Shown here: one piece after another, positions 20,979 through 31,424 of the stretch
Layout: the number at the start of each line of letters is the position of its first letter
Position numbering within the stretch: the first letter of the stretch is position 1
From: Cercophora sp. LCS_1
Lineage: Eukaryota; Ascomycota; Sordariomycetes; Sordariales; Lasiosphaeriaceae
Direction: 5' to 3'
Assembly: GCA_036250225.1 (NCBI GenBank)
Contig: JAPZLL010000005.1
Location: 744,001 to 808,000 of the forward strand
Length of the DNA stretch: 64,000 nt
The notes under the pieces: model-generated
What the model was told of the DNA's origin: nothing
Databases searched by the model: none
Seen by the model: only the letters and a program-made list of their open reading frames with translations
Program-made: the position numbers and the translations under genes

Positions 20979-22703
20979 ATGAAGCAGTCACTCGCTTCAA
21001 TCCTCGCCCTCGCGGCGGGCTCGTATGCCTCTGTCATCCCCTCCTCCCGGGAGATGTCTCTCCTTCCACGCCAGGCGTGCGAGCATGGCCCCAAGTCACG
21101 CAAGTGCTGGGGTGAACACTCGATCGACACCAACTACTACGAGAAGGTCCCCGACACCAATCACACGGTCGAATACTGGCTGTCGGCCGTCGAGGGACCC
21201 TGCTCTCCCGACGGATATGAGCGCACCTGTATGACCTTCAACGGCACCATCCCTGGTCCCACCATCATCGCCAACTGGGGCGACAACGTCAAGGTCCATG
21301 TAACCAACAACATGAAGAGCAACGGCACCGCGATCCACTGGCACGGCCTGCATATGAAAGAAAACGTGCTGGCTGACGGCGTTCCCGGCGTCACCCAATG
21401 CCCCATTGCTCCCGGCGAAAGCATGACGTATCAGTTTAGAGCGACTCAGTATGGCTCCTCGTGGTACCACAGCCATTTCAGTCTCCAATACTCGGAGGGT
21501 CTGTTCGGCGGCATCATCTTCAACGGCCCAGCCACCGAAAACTACGACGAAGACCTCGGCACCCTCCTCCTCCAAGACTGGGGCCACAAGCACGCCTTTG
21601 AGCTGTGGCACACAGCCAAGGGCGGCCGTCCCCCACGGCTCGACGGCGGCCTGGTCAACGGCACCAACACGTACGACTGCACCGGCTCGACGGACCCGAA
21701 ATGTCTCGGCACGGGCAAAAAGTTCGAAGCCGTCTTCGAAAAGGACAAGTCGTACCGCCTCCGCCTGGTCAACACTGCCGTCGATGCCGTCTTCCAATTC
21801 TCCATTGACGGGCACAAGCTCAAAGTGATCTCCAACGACTTCGTGCCCATCGTCCCCTACGAGACCGACAGCGTCCAGCTGACCGTCGGTCAACGCTACG
21901 ACGTCATCGTCCAAGCCAACGCCGCACCCGGCGACTACTGGCTCCGCGGCGGCTACGTCGGCACCTGCGCGCCCAACGCCTTCCCGCAGGACATCACCGG
22001 GATAATCCGGTACGACGCCTCGAGCACGGCCACGCCCGAATCCACCTCAACCGTGACCCCCTCCAACAGCTGCCTCGACGAACCAGGCGAGAACCTCAAA
22101 CCCCATCTGTCGCTCGACGTAGGCAACATGCCCTCCGTCATCTTTACCGAGCTCGACACCGTGACCGACAGCTACTTCAAATGGACCATCAACACCTCCT
22201 CCCTGATCCTGGACTGGAAGGATCCCACCATGGCGCACGTGTTCCGCAACGAATCCGTCTTTCCCACGCCGTACAACGTCTACCCCGTCAACAAGAAGAC
22301 CGACGCGCCCGAATGGGCGGTGCTGGTCATCCAGGATGAGTCCGGTTTCAATCTTGCGCACCCGATCCATCTCCACGGCCACGATTTCTGGGTCCTGGCA
22401 CAGGCCAGCGGCGTCTTTAACGGCTCGACCGAGAGTTTCAACACCAAGAACCCGCCTCGACGCGACGTGGCCACGTTGCCGGGGAATGGCTATCTCGCTA
22501 TTGCGTTTGCGTTGGATAACCCGGGCGCGTGGCTGGTGCATTGCCATATTGCGTGGCATGCGAGCCAGGGGTTGTCGTTGGAGTTTGTCGAGGATGTGGA
22601 CAAGATCAAGGTCAAGGAGGCGGATAAGAAGGTGTTTGAGGATACGTGCAAGAGTTGGAGTTTACATACCCCTGCTTGGCCGCAGGATGATTCGGGGATT
22701 TGA
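20979..22703 (+). CDS. Laccase (multicopper oxidase), ascomycete type
   Basis: A single exon encodes 574 aa from the ATG at 20979, which begins the signal peptide (MKQSLASILALAAGSYASVI). All four copper-binding motifs are present: HWHGLHMKENVLADGVPG, WYHSHFSLQYSEGLFG, HPIHLHGHDFWVLAQ and WLVHCHIAWHASQGLSLEF. The enzyme is therefore expected to hold the type 1 copper and the trinuclear centre and to oxidise phenols with reduction of dioxygen to water. A likely propeptide ends near LLPRQACEHGP. The C-terminus ends DDSGI, matching the DSG(L/I/V) plug that is processed in ascomycete laccases such as that of Melanocarpus albomyces. Several N-glycosylation sites are present (NHT, NGT, NTS, NGS). 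The lack of introns is notable next to intron-rich neighbours. Confidence 0.96.
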   Translation: MKQSLASILALAAGSYASVIPSSREMSLLPRQACEHGPKSRKCWGEHSIDTNYYEKVPDTNHTVEYWLSAVEGPCSPDGYERTCMTFNGTIPGPTIIANWGDNVKVHVTNNMKSNGTAIHWHGLHMKENVLADGVPGVTQCPIAPGESMTYQFRATQYGSSWYHSHFSLQYSEGLFGGIIFNGPATENYDEDLGTLLLQDWGHKHAFELWHTAKGGRPPRLDGGLVNGTNTYDCTGSTDPKCLGTGKKFEAVFEKDKSYRLRLVNTAVDAVFQFSIDGHKLKVISNDFVPIVPYETDSVQLTVGQRYDVIVQANAAPGDYWLRGGYVGTCAPNAFPQDITGIIRYDASSTATPESTSTVTPSNSCLDEPGENLKPHLSLDVGNMPSVIFTELDTVTDSYFKWTINTSSLILDWKDPTMAHVFRNESVFPTPYNVYPVNKKTDAPEWAVLVIQDESGFNLAHPIHLHGHDFWVLAQASGVFNGSTESFNTKNPPRRDVATLPGNGYLAIAFALDNPGAWLVHCHIAWHASQGLSLEFVEDVDKIKVKEADKKVFEDTCKSWSLHTPAWPQDDSGI

Positions 22704-23639
22704 GCGGTGGTGATTGAAGATGGAGATGGATCGGCTGGGTGAGGAGTTTTTTGTTTTCGAGGGTTGTTTGGCTTGTTTCCTTTTTGGCGGTTTGGTTAGG
22801 CGGTTGGGTTGGGTATAGATGGATAGACAGGAACAGTGGCCGTGCCATAGCAATCAAAGCCACGATAAGATGGCAATCTCAGAAGAAACATGGTGTCTCC
22901 GCTTTGATTGTTGAGAGAAGGTGTGCACAAACGTGTTTTGTCTGACAGGGAAGGCAGGGTCTAGTGAGCGCGAGAAGGTGGGAAGGTGCACACGACCGAG
23001 CGACCTTCCTGGGCAGTGGCGGGGGATGGAAGACATTCGTCACATGGCCGCAGCACTCCTCCCGTACCCCACGCCCTACGCCGTCGCCCTTCCTACCTGC
23101 TCTGAGATCGCAGACCTCAGGCCCATCACTTCTCAACAGCATTACTGCTCAAATTTCATCTTGAGAGAGAATCGCCATCAATTGCACCTGGTCTTGACTC
23201 GAGAGCCACGGAAGCCGCCACAGGCTGATACATAAGGTACCTTCCTCACCAGTCGCCGAGCTCCCACAGGAAGGTAGGTACCTACCTCCGTGAAGTGGCC
23301 GCCACGTGACCATAAGCAGACATGCAGACAGCCTTGAAACACAGCGGAAGCAACATAATGCGTATCACGCTTAGCCTGATGCTGGGAACTCGCCAGTTGG
23401 GCAGCAGCCCAATGTCGAACCTCCAACCTGCAACATCCTGATCACGCTCTTTGCCCCGGAACCGACCCCCTAGAACGACTTCTCGCAACGGAACCATTGG
23501 GTTGAACCTGGTCCGCCAAAGACCTCAAGTCCCACTTACGCCCAGTCATTGCCTTTTCTTGGCAGCACTAAATTCCCCCGCGTTCGAAATACATACGCGA
23601 AATGTGTTACAGATCGTCAGAACCGGAATCAGCTTTTAC
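22704..23639. other. Intergenic, no gene seen
   Basis: 3' flank of the laccase, followed by sequence without supportable genes. It contains the GGTACC-centred palindromes near 23234-23287. Confidence 0.5.
23272..23287. repeat. Perfect 16-bp palindrome AGGTAGGTACCTACCT
   Basis: The 16 bases read the same on both strands. A related palindrome, AAGGTACCTT, lies 30-40 bp upstream (about 23234-23243), and GGTACGTACCTAG words occur near position 85-120. These may be binding sites or dispersed sequence words; no gene starts close by. Confidence 0.6.
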
Positions 23640-24072
23640 TCATCAAGGAAAACGTGACGCTCAAGAAGAGATATCTCGCCGAGGAGTTTCGGTTTTCTGA
23701 TCGTTTTTGGGGCGACTCTTGGCATTGATCCATGATATGGTCTCCCCCAAACCTTCCAAACGCCCTACTGCAAAGGATGTTGTCGGGAGGTTGGCTTCTA
23801 TTCTGGCCCTGGTTGAGTCCGATTCGTTCCCCTGCTGCAGTATATCTCAGGACCTGCCACAGGACGACTACGTCACAGACGATATCGAGGACACGCCAGA
23901 AGGAGATGATCAAGGGCTTCAAGAGTCGTCTGCTCCCGAAACCCCTTTTGCTTTTTTCGAGGACGGAGGATTTTACATCCCTCACTACACCCCTTTCACC
24001 TCTCTGATTCTCTACGATCCTTCGGCCCCGGAGGCAGCTATCCACCCCCAACACGCCGGCCCCCAATCCTAA
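23640..24072 (+). pseudogene. Protein-kinase C-lobe relic
   Basis: The plus strand reads NVTLKKRYLAEEFRFSDRFW up to a stop near 23725. An overlapping frame gives LLALIHDMVSPKPSKRPTA then KDVVGRLASIL, which resembles the last helices of a eukaryotic protein kinase domain (D-M-V-x-P-x-P-S-x-R-P-T-A). An acidic tail follows, ending in TAA at 24070-24072. No ATP-binding or catalytic-loop segment is found upstream. I read this as the 3' remnant of a kinase or kinase-like gene, moderately supported by one short motif. Confidence 0.4.
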
Positions 24073-25730
24073 TCCCTTTCCTTGAATCAGTGGATCGACC
24101 TACCTACGTTATACACCTGAAGAGTTGTTTTAAAGTCCCAGGATGTGTGTTCTCTTCAGAATGTGGTAATTTGGCAAAGCCAGCACGTTGGGGGGCGGAA
24201 GCCCGAGCCAAATCTTGTTTCCCCCCTATCTGCATTTCAGGTTCCCTTCGCGAACAAGCCCCCTGCTCAACTTACGACTCTTGTTGGACATGAGATTCTG
24301 AAGGCGCACCACAGTTGGTTCAACTATCATATGTGCGTTACTGGTTGCCAAGTCTCGTTGGATCAATTTTTCTGTATGGGAAGGTGAACTTTGAACTCGA
24401 GCGTAAACGTTATGGAGTGATGGGTTTTCCTTGCTTGTTTGTTTTTCCGTCCTTTCCCATATTGAGTGTTACTTTTCTGGAACACCGGAAGATGGGGCAT
24501 CGTTGTACTCAGTCCTCTCTACATGATTCCTCCTCTCCTGCTTCTTTCTCTACCTAGGTGGCTAGAATGCCGAGCTATGTTAAGGAGGTCCTGGCGTGCG
24601 TGTACCATGAATGACCTTGACGTACCTAAGAGCTAACACTCTCATTGAGAGAGAGGGAATGATTCTTCGTGAGCCATGCAAGACACAATAATACCTTTTC
24701 ATCAGCAGCATGAGTTCATGTGGGCGTCAATATCATCCGGGTTTCCCAGCGTATCGGATTCCCTTCTAGACGCTATTTGAAGCCATTTCCCTGGCTATCT
24801 GCCTTGATGGACCATCGGGATCGTCACGCAGACTAGTTTCCACTAGGCTTTCCCAAGGAACTTGATAATCTAGGACATGGAGCTTAACGGGATGGGTTAA
24901 GGGTGCGACGGCTATAGATGCTCCGTCCGGACGGGAGAGAGCCTGGAGGAAATTGTTGACTTGATTGTTATGACGTTCCTGGAGAACAGCATCGGCTGGA
25001 TCAATCGCGCGAAGGTGACTTTGCTCAAAGTGGCTGGAATGTGCCCATCCGAGACTGATGGGGAGAGGGCTGGTAGACCTGATTTTCCCATGCATCCCCT
25101 TGTGGGAGTCTGGATTTCAAAGATCAGTGCTGTAGATCCTCTCAAATGAATTCTAATTGCATTTCCGTCGAGCCGGTTAATTGACTTGAGATTATGTTTT
25201 TCTCAACCATCTCTTGCCAAAATATCCGCAGTCTCGAAAGGACGACAATCAAAAGCACAGTAAACAAGCCCCCACAAAAGAAAAGGGGAAAGGTGGAGAA
25301 GTCGGTCAAAGTATAAAGCAGTCGCTGATTAAGAGGTGAAACGGGCACGAAGGCGACATGACGAGGCAAAAAAAAAAAAAGAGTGGAACCCGAGGGTTCA
25401 AGATGATGTCGGTCACCAAGCGATCGGACGACCCGGCAGAAAAAAAACACCGCTGGCTTCCTTGTCAGACAAAACCCGCACCAGCCAATCGACGTGCAGG
25501 GTCGCGTGTGAAGTGGGGTTATTTTCGCACGGCAAAAAAAAAGAAGAAAGGGAGAAGAAAAAAGACAAAGCTTTTAGATAGCTCGATCCTCTCCTTCCCA
25601 TTCCCTTCAATTTCTCCCACTCAACCTTTTTTTGGCCACCAGCAAACACCGGCGCCTGTCAACACCAACATTCGTACCAAACCACCACCGCGACTTCCGT
25701 CCATTCCGGCGCGCACTCTTTCTTCCCACC
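24073..25730. other. Intergenic, promoter side of the zinc-finger-like gene
   Basis: 1.65 kb with no supported gene. There are runs of A at about 25369-25380 and 25440-25447 and an A/G-rich tract at about 25535-25570, followed by CT-rich sequence up to the ATG at 25731, a common arrangement in fungal promoters and 5' leaders. Confidence 0.45.
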
Positions 25731-26244
25731 ATGCCTCCATCCAGAAAGAAGGCGCAAGCCAAAGAAAAACGCAATTCGGAGGGAAAGCCGGTGAGTTTTT
25801 CAATCCACTTTCGTCGCATCTCATCTCATCGTCAATCCCAACACTACCCAACGACCGGCGGACCCACCGGCACCAACTCACTTCACCTCACCTCACGAGA
25901 CGAGCCGATTCACTTCGCTCCTCGTAATCAAGTGCAGCCACTGATTTGCATTGACATAGGCGCCTGCAATAACGCCTTCGCCAAACAACAACAACAAGAG
26001 CATCACTGTTGCCAGCAGAGTTGTCATTGGAGACTCAGCCAGTGAGGGCAACTCAGCGCCAGCCAGTCCTGCGTCGCCCAACAACGTGTTAATTGCCCCT
26101 CAGGATAATACGATGGAGCTGGACGAGCCAAACGAGAAGTCCTCTGCGGGCAGCAGCTCGCCACCTGCAGCGCCAACTTCACCGCAGGCAACCACTAGTA
26201 ACGCCGTGGTCCGAGTAAACGGCGAAGGCAGCAACCACTCTCAC

Positions 26245-26280
<36 letters not shown>

Positions 26281-27147
26281 ACCGTAATGCCCCAACCGCG
26301 CCTCAACTACGACAACTGCAATCTTGATGAGATCACGGTGCGCCAGCTGTATGAGGATATTGACGCCTACAACCACGACCTCAGCTTCTGCCAAGCCCAA
26401 CTTGCCGAGTCCGATCTCACCCCCCAGGAGTCACGCACGCTGCAGCTGCGTACCCTGGATCTCAGCCATCAGATCCGCCACTGCCAGCACCGCATCGAGA
26501 TCCTACGTGTGCAGATGCGCGGTCGTCCCTTACGGGGCGGCGCCTTCCTCAACTCGTCCCTCACGAATGGAACCTCAGCACCATCCAACCCATCGACGTC
26601 GAACAAGCCCGCGCTCAAACCGCTTCCATCTTCGGCAGGCAACAAGCGTTCCAGCACTGCCCACCAGGATGAGATCACCACCTTGGCCAAGCGGCCCAAG
26701 ACATCATCGCCTGGCCCGGTGCACACCAACGAGGCCTCGTCCCCCACCGGGTTTGTCGACAACTCGGCGGTGGCCGAGAACCTCTCCCTCCAGCGTCTAG
26801 GTTACTGGAAGTGTCGCCTCTGCGAAGCGCCCAGGTACCTACTTGCGCCTGCAGGTCGCACACCTGCCATGCCGTGCAAGTGGCCGCTGAAGGATATCAG
26901 CAAGATGATCACGCACTTTACGGAGATGCACACGGAGCACCCGCCCTCGGAGAGATGCGTCGAGCTGGGGACGGCGCTGGCCAAGAACCGCGGCCCGTTC
27001 GAGTACTGGCTGCGCCGTACGAGGGCGCAGAATGTGGGCGATGGTAGCTGCATTGAAGAGTGCATCGTCGGATTGCTGGAGGGGAAGATGCCTGCCTTTT
27101 TGCGGGGCTTATCGAGAGCGGCGGCGGGGATGCCGGATGAGATGTGA
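25731..27147 (+). CDS. Nuclear-type protein with C2H2-like zinc finger
   Basis: Two exons, 25731-25790 and 25960-27147, with a 169-nt intron (GTGAGT...GACATAG), give 415 aa. The N-terminus is highly basic (MPPSRKKAQAKEKRNSEGKP), suiting a nuclear localisation signal. A low-complexity region with an alanine run follows, then a helical segment (about 130-190, with DLTPQESRTLQLRTLDLSHQ) likely to form a coiled coil. The C-terminal 115 residues hold C305-x2-C308, a 30-residue loop, then H339-x4-H344 in YWKCRLCEAP and MITHFTEMHTEH, a non-canonical C2H2-type zinc-binding unit. It ends in a conserved-looking helical region. I do not know a named family, and a chromatin or transcription role is inference. 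The Ala run is encoded by a pure CAG/GCA repeat and may vary in length between strains. Confidence 0.7.
26247..26279 (+). repeat. CAG/GCA trinucleotide repeat
   Basis: About eleven uninterrupted GCA units within the preceding gene encode its alanine run. A pure codon repeat is prone to slippage. Confidence 0.85.
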
Positions 27148-28777
27148 GGGGCGGGATGAGCATGGGGAGTTTAGGCTGGTGATACCTGGACTGGAGTTTG
27201 GAGTTGATTCAACAGATGCATGGATTTGATACAGTGAACTAGCAGCTATGAGCTATGGAAGACTTGACGTCGCGTCACGGAGAAGAAGTATGGACGGAAC
27301 GATGATGCGAGTAGCTCCCGATTCAAGGAACCCAACCGAGGGAGCACGTCCAGCAGCACTAATCTTGATAGCTGGGTACTGTTTTGCTTGCAGAAAGTAA
27401 ACAGGCAGAAAACCATCGTTGCTCTCACCTCTTGTCCTCTTCAGGTCGTATGCTCGGTTGGTGACGCCACTTGTGAGTGATTTCGCCACCATCAAGCGGG
27501 ACGAAGGCTCTTGTCCATTGGAAGAGAGACTGTTCGAGGAAGGGAGCCCGTGAACCTGGTCCCTTATTGACGAAAATAACGGCGGCCACTTCCATCCATC
27601 GGATAGCTGAGCGACCAAGGGAGTCCCTTTTCTGATGATCTCTTCCCATTCCCATGCAACCAGTTTCGAACACTACCTGGCGAATATGGCTATCTTTTTT
27701 TTCCCTGTCATCTCAATGCTATTCTGGCTTTCGCTCGGCCCCGATTAATGTGTGACAGACAATCGGAAGTGGCACATGCACTACCTACTTGCAAAACAAT
27801 GCAGGCAAGCGAAACCGGCGAGTTTTTCTACCTCGGTCAGGCGACGTGACACGACAGAGGCAGGGGGCCGAAGACGTGGGATGTGACACAAGGCTCTTCA
27901 GCAGCTGGAAGGAGCAAACAACCAACTCCATCTCACAAAACTGAAATCTCGTCTCCACCACACTCGTACAAAAAAAAATGAACGACGTTTGCCTCGCCTA
28001 CCTCAATGAGCGGAACCCGCGACTGGTGGGTAGCAAACGGCATGTTTTTGCCAGGCGCTTCATCCTGGCTGTGCAAGATTATTTACGGCCTGTCAATCCA
28101 GCGTTGATGTCACCGGTGCGGTGACAGACTCATCTTTGACTTTGTCACCTGCAGCATCGAAGACGCCAACACCAGACCGGAATACTTGGCCACCCCCTAC
28201 TGCTGGAGCAATTTCTCGCCATTTCACGGACGAAACGAACGCGCACTGCCAACCCACCGCCCGGCCGGTGATTTGCGATTTCCACGATTTCCGTCACCGT
28301 GGACGTCTCCTCCCACAATCAGACGACCTAGGCAGCCTTGAAGATATCCACTGCACACTACCTAGGCGGTCTTAAAAGCAACGGACCCGAGAGGCAAGAC
28401 AATACTCTCCGCCCTCAACTTTGTTGACAAGGTTGCAGAGATGATAATCAAGATCGATTACACCCGCAACACTGCGGATTATCTATCTACCACGATGCGG
28501 TAGAGGAGATACAGCCTTATTACCCTGGCTGTTCTAGGCCAAGCGTAAATTGAAGTCTCCTTTCGACAGGAACAAACTGGTGTACGGATGAAAGAACATG
28601 ACGAGAAGATGATAAAGAAGTTGGTAGTCCAGATGCCAAGACAGAATGCAGCATAAAAGACTCTTGCTTTTCCGCACGTCAGATGCAGTCCTCGCCCGGC
28701 GAGTTTTCCCCAGCCCCAGATTCATGCTCGCTCCAAGCGCCAAAGCCACCCTCGGGCTCGAGTAGTCCTTCCCCACC
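27148..28777. other. Intergenic, no confident gene
   Basis: 1.6 kb between converging genes. A 48-codon frame beginning MNDVCLAYLNERNP at about 27979 follows an A9 run but has no other support. Other open frames overlap one another on both strands. Nothing else recognised. Confidence 0.45.
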
Positions 28778-31063
28778 TTACATGTCGTCAAGACCAAAGT
28801 CCGACTCATCATCAAAGCCGACATCGGAAGAGTCCTCGGTGAGGGAAGTGTCCGAGCCGAAGAGTGGCCCGTCATCAAAGTCGTATCCAAACTCGGGCGG
28901 CGGAAATCCAAGCATCATCGCCGGGAACTGGGTGAAATTCAGACCGTCATCCTCCTGCACATCTTGCGTCCCCTCAACATGTGGTCTAATCCTCAAGCTT
29001 GGGTCCGAAAGCGGGTTGGTGTCGATGGTTCCGTTGATGTATTGGTGGACCAGGTTCTCATCACCGTCCGGGTGGTGGAAGATCTGGGCGTAGATTTTGG
29101 CCGGAAAGATTAAGTTTCCGTTTCCATCGGAATTCCTTCCCTCGGCACCAGAGAGACCCCGGAATCGCTTCGAAGGGCAGTCAACTTTGCGGATGATGTC
29201 CAGGATGGTGGACCACCTGCCGTCGAGCAGTCGAGTGTGGCGGAACACCAGTTTTCTGGGCTGCTTCAATGATTGGAGGAGGTTCCCGAGATCGGAGCAC
29301 GAGAAGGATATGTCGCGCATTTCGACGATGGAAGGGGACTGCAGGTAGCGACAGCTTTCGGCGAGACTCTGGCCGAGACGCTTGACAGGTTTCGGAAACG
29401 GGGACACCCCCGGGACTGTCATGAAATGCGTGAACGCAATGTTGATCATGAGCTCCCGGAGAGACGGCGAGGCGAAGAAGGACTGAAAAAGCATGTTGCA
29501 ATTCTGCAGGCTCCAAAGCCTCCAGTCGAAGAGGACGGATCCAAGGAGGAAAGAGAACCGTTTCATCTCTTGCACCGCAGAGCTCAAGATTTTCGCCTCG
29601 GAAGCGGTGAGGGGCGCGAGGGAAAGGGACAGCTCATCTGTTGCGCGTACTTGGATCTCCACGGCGCGTGCGGGTGCCCCTTCGTTCTTGAGCTCGTTGA
29701 GCACCTTGGTTAGGAAAGTGAAGAAGTTGAGCCGGACACGTCGGTCTTCTCGAAAACGATAATTTCCAGCTGGTACAAAGTAGTCCTCCTCCTCCAGACT
29801 AGGCCGAGACCAACTGGGCATCTGGAATACGGATGGCTGGCTGGAGTAGGTGGACCGTCGGTCCAAATGGGTGACTTGCAAGAACTGCATCTCGCCCGCA
29901 GAAGGCATCTTTGCGATCGCAGAGGCGACTTTGCGATAGAAGGCGTCGTCCTTCAGGACGGACTGCTGCTCTCTCACAAAGCGCTGATATTTTTCGAATT
30001 GCTCTTGCAGACTTTTCCATTCCTGCTTAAAGTCCTCACAGATCTTGTTGCTTGTCGGGTCAATTACCCTGTGAAGAAAGCGCCAGGTTTCTGAGAGTAT
30101 AACATTGGACGTGAGGAGTTGCCAGAGATCTGAGAATTCCTGTGGAGTGTCCGTGCTGTGACGGAACTCGCCTGGTCTTCGTTGTGCCGCCTGTTTCGCG
30201 AGAGGTTCGAGAACGGAACGGAGGATGTGTGCTAGGTCTACATCTAATGGGATCCTGTCGTCGCAGAGATAGGGGTCGAATCTGATTGTCCGGACAGAGT
30301 GTCTAATCAAGGCATGCTGGGATATCCGCTCGAGGTGTTGGATGGACGCTTCGCTGATGGTTACCGTCACAACAGGACAGAGGAAACGACTGCCAACCCC
30401 GTTGAATCGGTGACAAACCTGTCGGAGACTGCCAATGTCGCTGTTCCGAGAGGTAGGATCATGCTCTGCAGCAAGCAACTCGCAGACTTCCATAAGAACG
30501 TCGTCCGGGAGATCGAGGACACTCAGGCGTCTGGGCCGAGACAACTGGTTGATAAAAGCGCGAGTCTTCGCCTCGACGTCGAGAAGATGGGCCTTGGCCG
30601 TTTGCAGATAGCCGATCTGCTCCTGCAATGTGTCCAAGGTAAGGGACGGGTTGGCTCGAATTGTTTGCTTGCGCCATCTTCTCCAGTCCTTGTTACTCGT
30701 GTCTCGATAGCGAGGCCATTGCTCGACGCCGTAGGTTTCGTACACAGTCAAGCTGTGAGTCCTTGGGAAGAGTTTCAACTCAGCTAGTCGGAGGCTATCA
30801 AGTTCGTTGCTGACAAATTCGATCGAGCTGTCGACGTGCCGAAGAATGCCATAGAGATCCGACAGCCTCTCACAATGATCAACGGTTGGCTGTACGTCCT
30901 CCGACGCGTGGCAAATGGCGTGCGCGTCGCCAAGCCGTTGAACAAACTCATATTTCTCGGGCGCCTTGTCTTCCTTCAGGTCGCGCAAGGCAATGAGCAT
31001 GTCAGCGAGCATGTCCGAGGCCTCCCCTTCCGTCTCGATGAGCTGGTTGATGATCGAGTCCAT
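28778..31063 (-). CDS. F-box protein
   Basis: A single exon encodes 761 aa from the ATG at 31063 (MDSIINQLIETEGEASDM); the frame is open further upstream but without an ATG. An N-terminal helical region of about 175 residues is followed by an F-box (about 180-235: RLSVLDLPDDVLMEVCELLA ... IGSLRQVCHRFNGVGSRFL). The remaining 500 residues form an alpha/beta region with leucine-rich spacing such as ELMINIAF and CRYLQSPSIVEMRDI, suggesting degenerate leucine-rich repeats. The C-terminus is strongly acidic (EFGYDFDDGPLFGSDTSLTE ... DDM). F-box proteins recruit substrates to SCF ubiquitin ligases through Skp1; the substrate is unknown. This is one of two F-box-type genes in the window. Confidence 0.85.
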   Translation of the reverse strand: MDSIINQLIETEGEASDMLADMLIALRDLKEDKAPEKYEFVQRLGDAHAICHASEDVQPTVDHCERLSDLYGILRHVDSSIEFVSNELDSLRLAELKLFPRTHSLTVYETYGVEQWPRYRDTSNKDWRRWRKQTIRANPSLTLDTLQEQIGYLQTAKAHLLDVEAKTRAFINQLSRPRRLSVLDLPDDVLMEVCELLAAEHDPTSRNSDIGSLRQVCHRFNGVGSRFLCPVVTVTISEASIQHLERISQHALIRHSVRTIRFDPYLCDDRIPLDVDLAHILRSVLEPLAKQAAQRRPGEFRHSTDTPQEFSDLWQLLTSNVILSETWRFLHRVIDPTSNKICEDFKQEWKSLQEQFEKYQRFVREQQSVLKDDAFYRKVASAIAKMPSAGEMQFLQVTHLDRRSTYSSQPSVFQMPSWSRPSLEEEDYFVPAGNYRFREDRRVRLNFFTFLTKVLNELKNEGAPARAVEIQVRATDELSLSLAPLTASEAKILSSAVQEMKRFSFLLGSVLFDWRLWSLQNCNMLFQSFFASPSLRELMINIAFTHFMTVPGVSPFPKPVKRLGQSLAESCRYLQSPSIVEMRDISFSCSDLGNLLQSLKQPRKLVFRHTRLLDGRWSTILDIIRKVDCPSKRFRGLSGAEGRNSDGNGNLIFPAKIYAQIFHHPDGDENLVHQYINGTIDTNPLSDPSLRIRPHVEGTQDVQEDDGLNFTQFPAMMLGFPPPEFGYDFDDGPLFGSDTSLTEDSSDVGFDDESDFGLDDM

Positions 31064-31424
31064 ATTGAAGGTCCCGAGATGTGAGTGGCTGTTTGCTTCC
31101 GGACTAAAGAAAGAGGCTGCGCGACGGAGCTGAAGCGCGTCCAACTTCGAAGCTGAAGCGCGTCGCGGGGTTTTTGGGGTGCGGGCCTTGGGTCGCGACC
31201 GGATTAGTCAAGGATGGAGTCAGAAAAGGGGGGAAAAACAAAATATATCTTTGCCAAGCCGCCGGCGCCACTCCCGCCCGAACCCGACCCTGACGTCACG
31301 GCGAATGGCCATCCCCGAAAGCCGTCAAATCAGTTTGCCCAGAGACAAACGGGAACCAATAGAATGCAAGAAAGCGCTCTACAAACGTACCGGAAGACTA
31401 CAGTGCTTGATCTGAACAATCGTC
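31064..31424. other. Intergenic between F-box and PAQR genes
   Basis: 361 bp that hold the promoter of the F-box gene and the 3' end of the PAQR-type gene; both are on the minus strand. A 13-bp word GCTGAAGCGCGTC occurs twice (about 31130 and 31153). No gene. Confidence 0.5.

Noticed and set aside
27979..28125. Short frame MNDVCLAYLNERNP...
   Set aside because: 48 codons with no homologue known to me and no splice partner; too weak to call.
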